A stretch of DNA of 64,000 bases from Lysobacter alkalisoli (GTDB lineage: Bacteria; Pseudomonadota; Gammaproteobacteria; Xanthomonadales; Xanthomonadaceae), in the NCBI RefSeq assembly GCF_006547045.1, contig NZ_CP041242.1:816001-880000 (forward strand), written 5' to 3'. The translations under genes and the position numbers were made by a program. This document shows, piece after piece, positions 53,347-61,398 of this stretch (positions are counted from its first letter, which is position 1; every line of letters starts with the position of its first letter). The notes beneath the pieces were generated by a model. The model was not told the origin of the DNA. It saw nothing but the letters and a program-made list of their open reading frames with translations, and did no database searches.

Positions 53347-53409
53347 GCCTGCATCCTACCGTGCGCAAGCGAATGGTGAATGTGCTGCTCGCCCCGGTAC
53401 GGCATCCGT

Positions 53410-55014
53410 TCAGTCCACCGCCACCGCGTGGGCATGCTCGCGGGTTGCGAGGAACGCCACGTCCGGTGCGCGTTCCTGGGCCAGTTGCAGGTTGACCCGG
53501 GTCGGGGCGAGGTAGACCAGCTCGCCGGCCGCGTCGAGCGCGAGGTTCATGGCGTTCTTGTCGCGGAACTGCTCCAGTTTCTTCGCGTCGCCGCAACGCA
53601 CCCAGCGTGCGGTGGCGACGTTGATCGGTTCGAAGATGGCCTCGACGCCGTATTCGTCCTTCAGACGATAGGCGACGACGTCGAACTGCAGCACGCCGAC
53701 CGCGCCGAGGATCAGGTCGTTGCTCATCAGCGGCTTGAAGAACTGGGTTGCGCCTTCTTCCGACAGCTGGGCCAGACCCTTCTGCAGTTGCTTGAGCTTG
53801 AGCGGGTCGCGCAGGCGCGCGCGGCGGAAGAGCTCGGGCGCGAAGTTGGGGATGCCGGTGAAGCTGAGCGATTCGCCCTCGGTGAAGGTGTCGCCGATCG
53901 AGATGGTGCCGTGGTTGTGGATGCCGATGACGTCGCCGGGATACGCGTTCTCGGCGATCTCGCGGTCGCTGGCCATGAAGGTCAGCGCGTTGGCGAGCTT
54001 CATCTCCTTGCCGCTGCGCACGTGGAAGGCCTTCATGCCGGCGCTGAATTTTCCGGAACACACCCGCATGAACGCCACCCGGTCGCGGTGTTGCGGGTCC
54101 ATGTTGGCCTGGATCTTGAACACGAAACCGGACAGCCTGGTCTCCGTCGCGCCGACTTCACGGGTCGTCGTTTCGCGCGGCTTGGGCGAGGGCGCATGCT
54201 CGACGAAGAAGTCGAGCAGCAGCTGCACGCCGAAGTTGTTGACTGCCGAGCCGAAGAACACCGGAGTCAGTTCGCCGGCCAGGTACTTGCCGAGGTCGAA
54301 CGGGTGTGAGGCGCCTTCGACCAGTTCGAGTTCGTCCTTCAGCTCCGCCAGCACATCGGCACCGATGCGCGCCTCCAGTGCCGGGTCGTCGATCGAGGAA
54401 AAGATGGTCGAGTCCTGACGGGTGAAGTTGCGGCCCTGCTCATACAGGTGCACCTCGCCGGTAACCAGGTGAACCACGCCCTTGAGCCGCTTGCCCATGC
54501 CGATTGGCCAGGTGATCGGCGCGCAGCGGATGCCGAGCACGCTTTCGACTTCGTCGAGCAGCTCGATGGGGTCCTTGCCCTCGCGGTCGAGCTTGTTGAT
54601 GAAGGTCATGATCGGCGTGTCGCGCAGCCGGCAGACCTCCATCAGCTTGATCGTGCGTTCCTCCACGCCCTTGGCCACGTCGATGACCATGAGCGCCGAG
54701 TCGACGGCGGTCAGCACGCGGTAGGTGTCCTCGCCGAAGTCGGCGTGGCCGGGGGTGTCGAGCAGGTTGACGATGCGGTTCTCGTAGGGGAACTGCATCA
54801 CCGAGCTGGTCACCGAGATGCCGCGCTCCTTCTCCAGCGCCATCCAGTCGGAGGTGGCGTGGCGCGCGGCCTTGCGGCCCTTGACCGACCCGGCCATCTG
54901 GATCGCGCCGCCGAACAGCAGCAGCTTTTCGGTCAGCGTGGTCTTGCCGGCATCGGGATGCGAGATGATCGCGAAGGTGCGGCGGCGGGCGGCTTCGAGG
55001 GAAACGTCGGACAT
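53410..55014 (-). CDS. prfC: peptide chain release factor 3
   Basis: The 534-residue GTPase removes RF1/RF2 from the ribosome after termination. The G1 loop is [13 protein letters not shown] (18-30), G2 region [17 protein letters not shown]3 [15 protein letters not shown]4 [12 protein letters not shown]. Domains II and III are complete ([44 protein letters not shown]). The length is standard (about 530). It stands alone on its strand. Confidence 0.96.
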   Translation of the reverse strand: MSDVSLEAARRRTFAIISHPDAGKTTLTEKLLLFGGAIQMAGSVKGRKAARHATSDWMALEKERGISVTSSVMQFPYENRIVNLLDTPGHADFGEDTYRVLTAVDSALMVIDVAKGVEERTIKLMEVCRLRDTPIMTFINKLDREGKDPIELLDEVESVLGIRCAPITWPIGMGKRLKGVVHLVTGEVHLYEQGRNFTRQDSTIFSSIDDPALEARIGADVLAELKDELELVEGASHPFDLGKYLAGELTPVFFGSAVNNFGVQLLLDFFVEHAPSPKPRETTTREVGATETRLSGFVFKIQANMDPQHRDRVAFMRVCSGKFSAGMKAFHVRSGKEMKLANALTFMASDREIAENAYPGDVIGIHNHGTISIGDTFTEGESLSFTGIPNFAPELFRRARLRDPLKLKQLQKGLAQLSEEGATQFFKPLMSNDLILGAVGVLQFDVVAYRLKDEYGVEAIFEPINVATARWVRCGDAKKLEQFRDKNAMNLALDAAGELVYLAPTRVNLQLAQERAPDVAFLATREHAHAVAVD

Positions 55015-55132
55015 GCGGGTGGGGCGCGCAGGGCGCCCTTGAGAGAGGTGCGGGGCGGCAATTATAGGGGGTGGGGGGCTGCCCGGCTTTGGATGGCTGG
55101 CCGAGCGCCGTCCTCCTCGCGAACTCGCCGCT

Positions 55133-56098
55133 TTATCGCGTGATGTCGAACCGCAGCGCTCCCTGCGGCCCTCGCATCCGGAACGGGATCGATTCCAGTC
55201 GCATGCCTCGGTTCACCTGCACCACGAAATGCAGGTGCGGGCCGGTGGTGAAACCGGTATTGCCGGACAGGCCGATGACCTGGCCGGCGCGCACCCGCTG
55301 GCCGACCCGGACGTGGGCGCCGCCTTCGCGCAGGTGCGCGTACAAGGCCATGGTGCCGTCGTCGTGGAGGATGCGGATGAAATTGGCGCGGCCGCCGTAC
55401 TTTTCCATGCTCAGGCCGGCCCGGTCGAAGTCGGATTCGACCTGCATCACCACGCCCTCGCGCGCGGCCAGTACCGGGGTGCCGATCGGGGCGGCGAAGT
55501 CGACCGCATGGCGGTTCTGCGGGTCGTTGTGGCTGAAGCGGCCAGCATAGCCCTGCTGGATGTCCGGCTCTGCCTGCTGCAGCGGCATCAGGTACTCGGC
55601 ATCCCGTGGCCGCGCGTTCGGATCGCCGGGCAGGCTGTCCATGCGCAGTTCGAAGCTGCCACCGCGTCCGGGCTGGACCGGGCCGAGCACCGAGACCAGT
55701 GCGCTGCCACGGGCCGGAACGGTCGCGCGTGCGGGCAGCGCCGGCATGCCTTCGATGTTGTCGCGGTTGGAGAAGTGCAACATCACCTCGATCGGTCCGG
55801 CCAGGGCGTTGTCGGCCCAGGCCTGGTAGTAGCCGGCATCACGTTCCACCCGCAGCCTCGCCATCGCATCGGGTTCGGCGTGGACCGGAATCTCGGTGAC
55901 TGGACTTGCCGGTGTGTCCGGCCGGCGATCGCCGTAGTGGGAGACGCCATTGGCGTCGGTCCAGCGGTACAGCCGGCCGGCGTCAGCCGTGCCCGTGACG
56001 AGGAGACCGCCGACGAGCACGCCGCTGACAAGCGCACCACCAGCGAGCAGGCCCGCCAGGATGGTTGTGATGGGTCGTGCGGGTGTCGGGGAATGCAT
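55133..56098 (-). CDS. M23 (LytM) family metallopeptidase with DUF4124
   Basis: A 321-residue exported protein with an N-terminal hydrophobic signal ([24 protein letters not shown]). A short DUF4124 domain ([20 protein letters not shown], about 41-60) comes next. The C-terminal M23 domain (about 180-305) carries the zinc residues in [15 protein letters not shown] and the HxH motif [10 protein letters not shown]. It would cut peptidoglycan cross-links, or act as an activator of cell-wall enzymes. ATG 56098 is used since it gives the signal; a longer frame upstream lies over the neighbouring gene. The start is 43 bp after the beta-propeller lipoprotein's stop on the same strand. Confidence 0.86.
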   Translation of the reverse strand: MHSPTPARPITTILAGLLAGGALVSGVLVGGLLVTGTADAGRLYRWTDANGVSHYGDRRPDTPASPVTEIPVHAEPDAMARLRVERDAGYYQAWADNALAGPIEVMLHFSNRDNIEGMPALPARATVPARGSALVSVLGPVQPGRGGSFELRMDSLPGDPNARPRDAEYLMPLQQAEPDIQQGYAGRFSHNDPQNRHAVDFAAPIGTPVLAAREGVVMQVESDFDRAGLSMEKYGGRANFIRILHDDGTMALYAHLREGGAHVRVGQRVRAGQVIGLSGNTGFTTGPHLHFVVQVNRGMRLESIPFRMRGPQGALRFDITR

Positions 56099-56141
56099 CG
56101 TGGGGCGTGGCAGGGAGGGTGGACGGATTATGCGTCCCGGC

Positions 56142-57296
56142 TCAGTCAGTGCAATGGGACTCCAGGCCCAGTATCCGTGCGACCTCGCGCAGATCGAAGG
56201 CGGCGACCGCCTTGTCGTCGTGCACCGCGTACAAGGCGCCACCAGTGAACGCGCGCGTGGCCGCCGGATGCAATGCGATGCCATCGGTGGATGCCGTGGT
56301 CTCGCCGCGGAAGCTGCCGCGATGCTCCAGGCTGTGGCGGTCGAACAGGTGGAACACGGTAAGCGGGGCAAGCTGGTCCGCGGCGACCCAGTAGCCCGCG
56401 TCGTTGCGGCAATTCCACAGGGCGACGCCTTCGGCCTCGGCGGCGAAGGTGCTGTTCGGCAGGCTGCGGCCCGTATAGCGGCCGTCGAAGGTGTATTCGT
56501 GCAGGGTGGATGCATCGCGACCCCCCTTGCTTGGGTTGCTTTCGTCGGCGATCAGCAGACGGCTGTAGGCGGGGTCGCCGGCGATCGATTCGACGATGCG
56601 CAGGGCGGTCCCGGGCGAGGTATCGCCGAACGCGCCGCGGTAGTGCGCCTCGGGCACGCCGTGATCGGTATCGAAGTTCAGACTGAAGTGCTTGACCCGT
56701 TCTGCCAGTTCTTCCAGAGCGGGTACCTGATCGTATTTTTCACCGTACATGAAACTGTCGGTGACATAGGCGTCGTACTCGCCGGGCGCGGTCTCGTGGA
56801 CCCAGATGCCGTAGGGGCTGCGCAGCACAGCGTCGCCGAACGACGCCAACGGGGTGAAGTCGGGCAGGGTCAGGATCTGCACCCGGCGGTTGTCGCGTTC
56901 GACCACGAACAGATGTTCACCCAGTGCGGCGATGCCGTTGGGCCGGTTGAATCGGCCCAGTCCTTCGCCCCTGCCGCCGACGGTGCGCAGGCGGGTACCG
57001 GTGTCGGCATCGAACACGATCAGGCGGTGGCTGGCCTTGGCGGTCGCGATCAGCCAGGTGGTGCCGTCCTCGGTCGGCCAGGTGGCCAGTGAATCGAGTT
57101 CGTCGTCGCTTGCGTCGGCGGTGATGTAGGTCTCGGGAATGACTGCATCGGTCAGCGGGATATCGCCGTGGGTGGTCGCCTGGTGATGGATGGGGCGGAG
57201 GCTGGAGCAGCTGGCCAGCAGCAGGGCGGCAACGAAGGAAGCCATGACCGCACGGGCATTGACGGCGCGGGGCTGGGTGAACTGGGGAGTACGCAT
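56142..57296 (-). CDS. beta-propeller lipoprotein, phytase-like
   Basis: A 384-residue protein with a lipoprotein signal (FVAALLLASCSS, cysteine near 29). The body is a WD/NHL-like propeller with repeated strands: TAKASHRLIVFDADTGTRLRTVGG, FNRPNGIAALGEHLFVVERDNRRVQILTLPD, SRLLIADESNPSKGGR. The late part (DGIALHPAATRAFTGGALYAVHDDKAVAAFDLREVARILGL) resembles the end of beta-propeller phytases. I therefore suspect a phytase-like fold, but the calcium/phosphate ligands were not checked. ATG 57296 gives MRTPQFTQPRA. It is divergent from the riboswitch-controlled metX operon. Confidence 0.6.
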   Translation of the reverse strand: MRTPQFTQPRAVNARAVMASFVAALLLASCSSLRPIHHQATTHGDIPLTDAVIPETYITADASDDELDSLATWPTEDGTTWLIATAKASHRLIVFDADTGTRLRTVGGRGEGLGRFNRPNGIAALGEHLFVVERDNRRVQILTLPDFTPLASFGDAVLRSPYGIWVHETAPGEYDAYVTDSFMYGEKYDQVPALEELAERVKHFSLNFDTDHGVPEAHYRGAFGDTSPGTALRIVESIAGDPAYSRLLIADESNPSKGGRDASTLHEYTFDGRYTGRSLPNSTFAAEAEGVALWNCRNDAGYWVAADQLAPLTVFHLFDRHSLEHRGSFRGETTASTDGIALHPAATRAFTGGALYAVHDDKAVAAFDLREVARILGLESHCTD

Positions 57297-57368
57297 CGGC
57301 AGAGTGTATTCGTGAATGTGCGTTTGATTGCACACACGGCTGACGGCATGGTTACCGAAGAAATTAAA

Positions 57369-57419
57369 TCGCTTCATCTCAATGAAGCGATTGACATGCT
57401 CGCGGAGCGCTGGCAGACT
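57369..57419 (+). promoter_or_regulatory. promoter with adjacent palindrome before SAM riboswitch
   Basis: Perfect -35 TTGACA (57391-57396), 17 bp, then cagact (57414-57419; 3 of 6) as -10. Directly upstream is a 9-bp palindrome tcgcttcat / atgaagcga (57369-57390) that may bind a regulator. The riboswitch begins just after the -10. Confidence 0.5.
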
Positions 57420-57424
57420 GGCCG

Positions 57425-57575
57425 CCATCCATCGAGACCGGCTGAGGGACAGGCCCTTAGACGCCGGGGCAACCGGCTCGCTCCACCACGCAGTGGCAGG
57501 GCGGGCAAGGTGCCAATTCCTGCGGTGATCTGCCATCGACCCATGCGGTCCGGCCGGTCTACCGGAAGATGGTCG
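57425..57575 (+). promoter_or_regulatory. SAM-I (S-box) riboswitch controlling metX-metB-hom
   Basis: The leader has all key S-box parts in order: GAGACCGGCTGAGGGACAGGCCC, then GCCGGGGCAACCGG, the AGGTGCCAATTCC core, and GGAAGATGG closing the first stem with CCATC at 57429-57433. When SAM is high the element would shut off the operon. The exact expression platform (terminator or ribosome-site block) is not resolved. The stem ends 72 bp before the metX ATG. Confidence 0.88.
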
Positions 57576-57646
57576 GATCGTTTGCCCGCTTTGTCGGCGC
57601 AGGCGATGCGTCTGGCTCGATGGCCCCGCAGTTCCGGAACCACGCC

Positions 57647-58771
57647 ATGAGCCTCAGCCGCAATCACAACGTCCTCGCCTCCACTTGTCCCATCGATGCT
57701 GCGTGCGGATCGCGCTTCGGTGCCGGTGACGCTGCCTTCGATGCCCACGACGACACGCCTGCCGGCGCCGATGCGATGCGCGGCGAAATCGTGGTGTCGC
57801 TTGATCTGCGCCATGCCGGCCGACGCGAGGTGGCCCTGCGTTACGAGATCCAGGGTGGCAAGGGACTGCCGGTCGTTTTCGTGGCCGGCGGCATTTCCGC
57901 CAACCGTCACGTCGCGCCCAGCCGTGCTTTCCCGGAGGCCGGATGGTGGCCGTCGCAGGTCGGCGCCGGATGCGCGATCGATCCGGCCCACCACCGCATC
58001 GTCTCCTTCGACTGGGTCGGTGCCGATGGTGCGCTCGATGCGCCGATCGATCCGGCCGACCAGGCCGATGCCATCATCGCCCTGCTCGACGTGCTCGGTA
58101 TCGCCCGAATCCATGCCTTCATCGGCAGTTCCTACGGCGCGATGGTCGGCCTGCAGTTTGCTGCGTTGCACGGCGAGCGCCTTGGCCAGCTGGTCGCGAT
58201 CAGCGGCGTGCATCGTTCTCATCCCTACGCCAGCGCCTGGCGCGCGCTGCAGCGTCGCGCGGTCGCATTGGGTGCGCTGCAGTGCGACGAAAACCATGGT
58301 CTGGGGCTGGCGCGCCAGTTTGCGATCCTCAGCTACCGCACGCCAGAGGAGTTCGATGCGCGCTTCGCGCCGGCGCGCGTGGTCGACGGCCGCGTGCGTG
58401 TCGGCGCGGAGGACTATCTCGATCATTGTGCCGCCCGGTTCGCAGGCCGCAGCTCGGCGGTGGCCTATCAGCGGCTGTCGGAATCGATCGACCTGCAGTC
58501 GGTCGACCCCTCGCGCATCCGGGTACCGGTGACGGTGGTGGCGGTGGTCGAGGACCGGCTGGTGCCGTTGGCCGATGCCCATGCGCTGGTCGAGGAACTG
58601 CGAGGTGGAACATGCCCACGGGAGCCGCGCCTGCACGTGCTGCGCTCGCCGTATGGCCACGACGCTTTCCTCAAGGAAGAGGCCGACATCGACACCATCC
58701 TGCGCGATGCGCTTGCCCGCACCGTCGCATCCGACGATTCCCATATTGCTTCCCAGGAGATTTCCGCATGA
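57647..58771 (+). CDS. metX: MetX-like homoserine O-acyltransferase
   Basis: A 374-residue alpha/beta-hydrolase-fold acyltransferase that activates homoserine for methionine synthesis. The nucleophile elbow is GSSYGAMVG (Ser162), the Asp lies in VVEDRLVPL, and the His in SPYGHDAFL. The FVAGGISANRHV and GWWPSQVGAGCAIDP segments are typical of the MetX group of Xanthomonadaceae. Acetyl or succinyl use cannot be read; relatives in this family are often succinyl-transferring. ATG 57647 is chosen; 57620 is an alternative. It is the first gene of the SAM-controlled operon; the metB start overlaps its stop by 4 bp (ATGA). Confidence 0.85.
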   Translation: MSLSRNHNVLASTCPIDAACGSRFGAGDAAFDAHDDTPAGADAMRGEIVVSLDLRHAGRREVALRYEIQGGKGLPVVFVAGGISANRHVAPSRAFPEAGWWPSQVGAGCAIDPAHHRIVSFDWVGADGALDAPIDPADQADAIIALLDVLGIARIHAFIGSSYGAMVGLQFAALHGERLGQLVAISGVHRSHPYASAWRALQRRAVALGALQCDENHGLGLARQFAILSYRTPEEFDARFAPARVVDGRVRVGAEDYLDHCAARFAGRSSAVAYQRLSESIDLQSVDPSRIRVPVTVVAVVEDRLVPLADAHALVEELRGGTCPREPRLHVLRSPYGHDAFLKEEADIDTILRDALARTVASDDSHIASQEISA

Positions 58772-59973
58772 GCCGCCGCAGCCTGTGTACCGCCGCCGTG
58801 CGCGCCGGCATCGATCGCGACCCCGCTTTTGGTGCGGTGACCCCGCCGATCGTGCTGTCGTCGAATTTCAGCTTCGCCGGCTTCAATGACAAGCGCACCT
58901 ACGATTACACCCGCAGCGGCAACCCGACCCGCGACCTGCTGGCCGAAGCGCTGGCCGAGTTGGAAGGTGGCCACTGCGCCGTCGTCACCGCGACCGGCAT
59001 GGGCGCGATCACCCTGGTCCTGCATGCCTGCCTGAAGCCGGGCGACACCCTCGTCGTGCCGCACGATGCCTACGGCGGCAGCTGGCGGCTGTTCAACGCG
59101 CTGGCCGCCAAGGGCGCGTTCAACCTGCTCACCGTCGACCTGACCGATCCGCGCGCGCTGGCCGAGGCGCTGGCGGCGAAGCCGGCGCTGGTGTGGATCG
59201 AGACCCCGTCCAACCCGCTGTTGCGCATCACCGATCTGCGTTTCGTGATCGAAGCCGCGCATGCCAGCGGCGCGCTGGCGGTGGTCGACAATACCTTCCT
59301 GTCGCCAGCACTGCAGCAGCCGATCAGGTTCGGCGCCGACATCGTCGTGCACTCGACCACCAAGTACATCAACGGCCACAGCGACGTGGTCGGCGGCGCG
59401 GTGATCGCGCGCGAGGCCGAACTCGGCGAACAACTGGCGTGGTGGGGCAACTGCCTCGGCCTGACCGGCTCGCCGTTCGACAGCTTCCTGACCCTGCGCG
59501 GCCTGCGCACCCTCGATGCGCGCCTGCGCGTGCATCAGGAGAACACCGTCGCACTGGTCGAGCTGCTGGAGTCGCATCCGGCGGTGGAGGCGATCCACTA
59601 TCCGGGCCGCGCCGAGCACCCGGGCCATGCGGTCGCCGCGCGCCAGCAGGATGGCTTCGGCGCGATGCTCAGTGTCGACATCAAGGGGGGCGAAGCGGCT
59701 GTACGAGCGTTCGTCGACGGCCTGCAATGCTTCACCCTGGCCGAGTCGCTGGGCGGCGTGGAAAGCCTGGTCGCGCACCCGGCGACGATGACCCACGCGG
59801 CGATGAGCCCGGAAGCACGTGTGGCGGCAGGAATCGGCGATGGCCTGCTGCGGCTGTCGGTCGGCATCGAACATGCCGATGACCTGGTGGCGGACATCAC
59901 CGCCGCGCTCGACCGTGCGCTGGCGGCGGTGCCGGTAGTGTCGAAACTGAAAGGCGAGTACGCGGCCCAATGA
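58768..59973 (+). CDS. metB: cystathionine gamma-synthase
   Basis: The 401-residue PLP enzyme joins activated homoserine with cysteine to form cystathionine. The PLP lysine is Lys199 in VVHSTTKYINGHSD. The FDNTF-like AVVDNTFLSP and WIETPSNP (142-150) motifs are those of trans-sulfuration enzymes. ATG 58768 overlaps the end of metX (ATGA), with aggaga 7 bp upstream. The operon then continues into hom with the same overlap. A direct sulfhydrylase (MetZ/MetY-like) role cannot be excluded. Confidence 0.9.
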   Translation: MSRRSLCTAAVRAGIDRDPAFGAVTPPIVLSSNFSFAGFNDKRTYDYTRSGNPTRDLLAEALAELEGGHCAVVTATGMGAITLVLHACLKPGDTLVVPHDAYGGSWRLFNALAAKGAFNLLTVDLTDPRALAEALAAKPALVWIETPSNPLLRITDLRFVIEAAHASGALAVVDNTFLSPALQQPIRFGADIVVHSTTKYINGHSDVVGGAVIAREAELGEQLAWWGNCLGLTGSPFDSFLTLRGLRTLDARLRVHQENTVALVELLESHPAVEAIHYPGRAEHPGHAVAARQQDGFGAMLSVDIKGGEAAVRAFVDGLQCFTLAESLGGVESLVAHPATMTHAAMSPEARVAAGIGDGLLRLSVGIEHADDLVADITAALDRALAAVPVVSKLKGEYAAQ

Positions 59974-61085
59974 GCGCACTCGCCGAAGATGTCCGCCGCA
60001 GCCTGTCGGTAGCCACCGCGCAGGCACCGCGCACCGCGGCCCGGGCGCGGCTGGCGTTGCTTGGCACGGGGAATGTCGGTGGCGCAGTGCTGGAGCGGTT
60101 GGCCGGTTGGGTCGGGACGCCGTTCGGCGAGAAGCTGGAGTTGGCCTATGTGGCCAACACGCGCCAGAGCTTGCACCCGCACACCCTCACCCCAACCCCT
60201 CTACCGCAGACGGGAGAGGGGCTTTCTCGAGTTGCACCGGCACTGGGCGAGGACGGAACCCGCATCGTCATCGACGCCACTGCCAGCGCCGAAGTCGCGG
60301 CTCGCCATGCCGGATGGCTGGCGCAAGGCATCCACGTCGTCACCGCCTGCAAGCTTGCGCGAGGCACGTCGCTGGCGGCGTGGCAGGTGATCGAGGCCGC
60401 CTGCGTTGCCGGCGACAGCCATTACGGCGACGCAGCCACCGTCGGGGCCGGCCTGCCGCTGCTACGCTCGATCCGCGAACTGCGTGCCGGCGGCGACCGA
60501 GTCACCGCAATTGCCGGTGTACTGTCGGGTTCGCTGGCGTGGCTGTTCAATCACTACGACGGGTTGCGCCCGTTCTCCGGTTTCGTGCGCGAGGCGCGCG
60601 ATGCCGGCTATACAGAACCCGATCCACGCGAGGACCTGTCCGGTGAGGACGTGCGCCGCAAGCTGCTGATCCTTGCCCGCGCCGCCGGCGTGCAGCTGGA
60701 GCAGGACGAGGTCGAGGTCGCCTCGCTGGTGCCTGATGAGATTGCAGCGCTGCCGAAGGAGGAGGTCGATGCGTCGCTGCCGCGGCTCGATCCGCTGCTG
60801 CGCGAGCGTTATGCCAAGGCGTACAAGAACGGCGAGAAGCTGCGCTTCATCGCTCGCCTCGAGCGCAACGCCGACGGTGGGTGGAGCGCCCGGGTCGGCC
60901 TGGATGCATTGTCCGTCGACCATCCGCTCGCCGGTGGCGCCGGGACCGACAACAAGGTCGCGATCTGGTCGGATCGCTACGACGACCAGCCGTTGGTGAT
61001 CCAGGGTCCGGGTGCCGGCGCGGGCGTCACCGCGGCCGGACTGCTCGACGACGCGCTGCGCATCGCGCGAGGCTGGAAAAAATAA
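59970..61085 (+). CDS. hom: homoserine dehydrogenase, with in-frame repeat insertion
   Basis: The 371-residue enzyme reduces aspartate semialdehyde to homoserine. The NAD(P) loop is ALLGTGNVGGAV (29-40). The catalytic region has DATASAEVAARH, then TACKLARGT with the catalytic Lys, and YGDAATVGAGLPLLRSIREL, GVLSGSLAWLFN, AREDL-type motifs. No ACT domain is present. Residues about 69-88 (HPHTLTPTPLPQTGEG and neighbours) are encoded by a common intergenic palindrome (60182-60228) translated in frame; this lies in a loop after a Rossmann strand. It is the last gene of the SAM-controlled operon and makes the homoserine that MetX uses. Confidence 0.9.
   Translation: MSALAEDVRRSLSVATAQAPRTAARARLALLGTGNVGGAVLERLAGWVGTPFGEKLELAYVANTRQSLHPHTLTPTPLPQTGEGLSRVAPALGEDGTRIVIDATASAEVAARHAGWLAQGIHVVTACKLARGTSLAAWQVIEAACVAGDSHYGDAATVGAGLPLLRSIRELRAGGDRVTAIAGVLSGSLAWLFNHYDGLRPFSGFVREARDAGYTEPDPREDLSGEDVRRKLLILARAAGVQLEQDEVEVASLVPDEIAALPKEEVDASLPRLDPLLRERYAKAYKNGEKLRFIARLERNADGGWSARVGLDALSVDHPLAGGAGTDNKVAIWSDRYDDQPLVIQGPGAGAGVTAAGLLDDALRIARGWKK
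60182..60228 (+). repeat. intergenic-type palindrome inside hom
   Basis: The sequence caccctcaccccaacccct ... cgggagaggggcttt is a dispersed palindrome (arms cccctctaccg and cgggagagggg), normally found between genes. Here it lies within the reading frame and adds about 16 residues without a stop. Confidence 0.75.
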
Positions 61086-61157
61086 GGTTCTTCTCCCAAG
61101 TGAGGGGGAGCCCGCCTTCAGCAAAGGCGGGGGTGCCGCCGCTTGCGTTCGACCGCC

Positions 61158-61262
61158 GATTCTCGTCGCTACCTGGCTGTCCCGACGCGACCTCCGGCCT
61201 TGACGGCGAATGTCCCCCGACCGCCGCCCGTGGCGGCGGCCTCCTCCTTGATTTCGCCCCCG
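61158..61262 (+). repeat. dispersed palindromic element, copy B
   Basis: The 52-bp core 61206-61257 matches 19441-19492 with one mismatch by eye, and flanking homology covers gctacctggctgtcccg upstream. Downstream (61263-61310) the match resumes with 19680-19738, so copy A has about 190 bp inserted between the two parts. Confidence 0.8.
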
Positions 61263-61316
61263 GCGCCCCGGTCGTCCAACAGACCTGGTGCTTTCCCCTC
61301 GATTGGGCGAAGAACC

Positions 61317-61360
61317 ATAAAAAACAGGGGCGCCGTTCCCGAGGGGGAGAGCGGCGCCCC
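61317..61360 (-). terminator. terminator of chitinase gene
   Basis: gggcgccg / cggcgccc stem (61328-61360) followed by ctgttttttatgg on the minus strand. It is 39-82 bp past the chitinase stop. Confidence 0.85.
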
Positions 61361-61398
61361 GAGACCGCGGCGCGTGGGCGCCGCGGCGAGTCAAGCAA

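Larger units (their letters stand above)
61086..61398. other. 313-bp gap between hom and chitinase genes
   Basis: The convergent gap holds a copy of the dispersed element (61158-61262) and the chitinase terminator (61317-61360). No gene or RNA gene is seen. Sequence right after the element (ttcgcccccggcgcccc, tccaacagacctgg) also matches the right flank of the 19-kb repeat region. Confidence 0.6.

Noticed and set aside
53410-53630. Possible early stop or frameshift at the prfC 3' end
   Set aside because: The C-terminal sequence is intact and of family length (534 residues), so there is no break.
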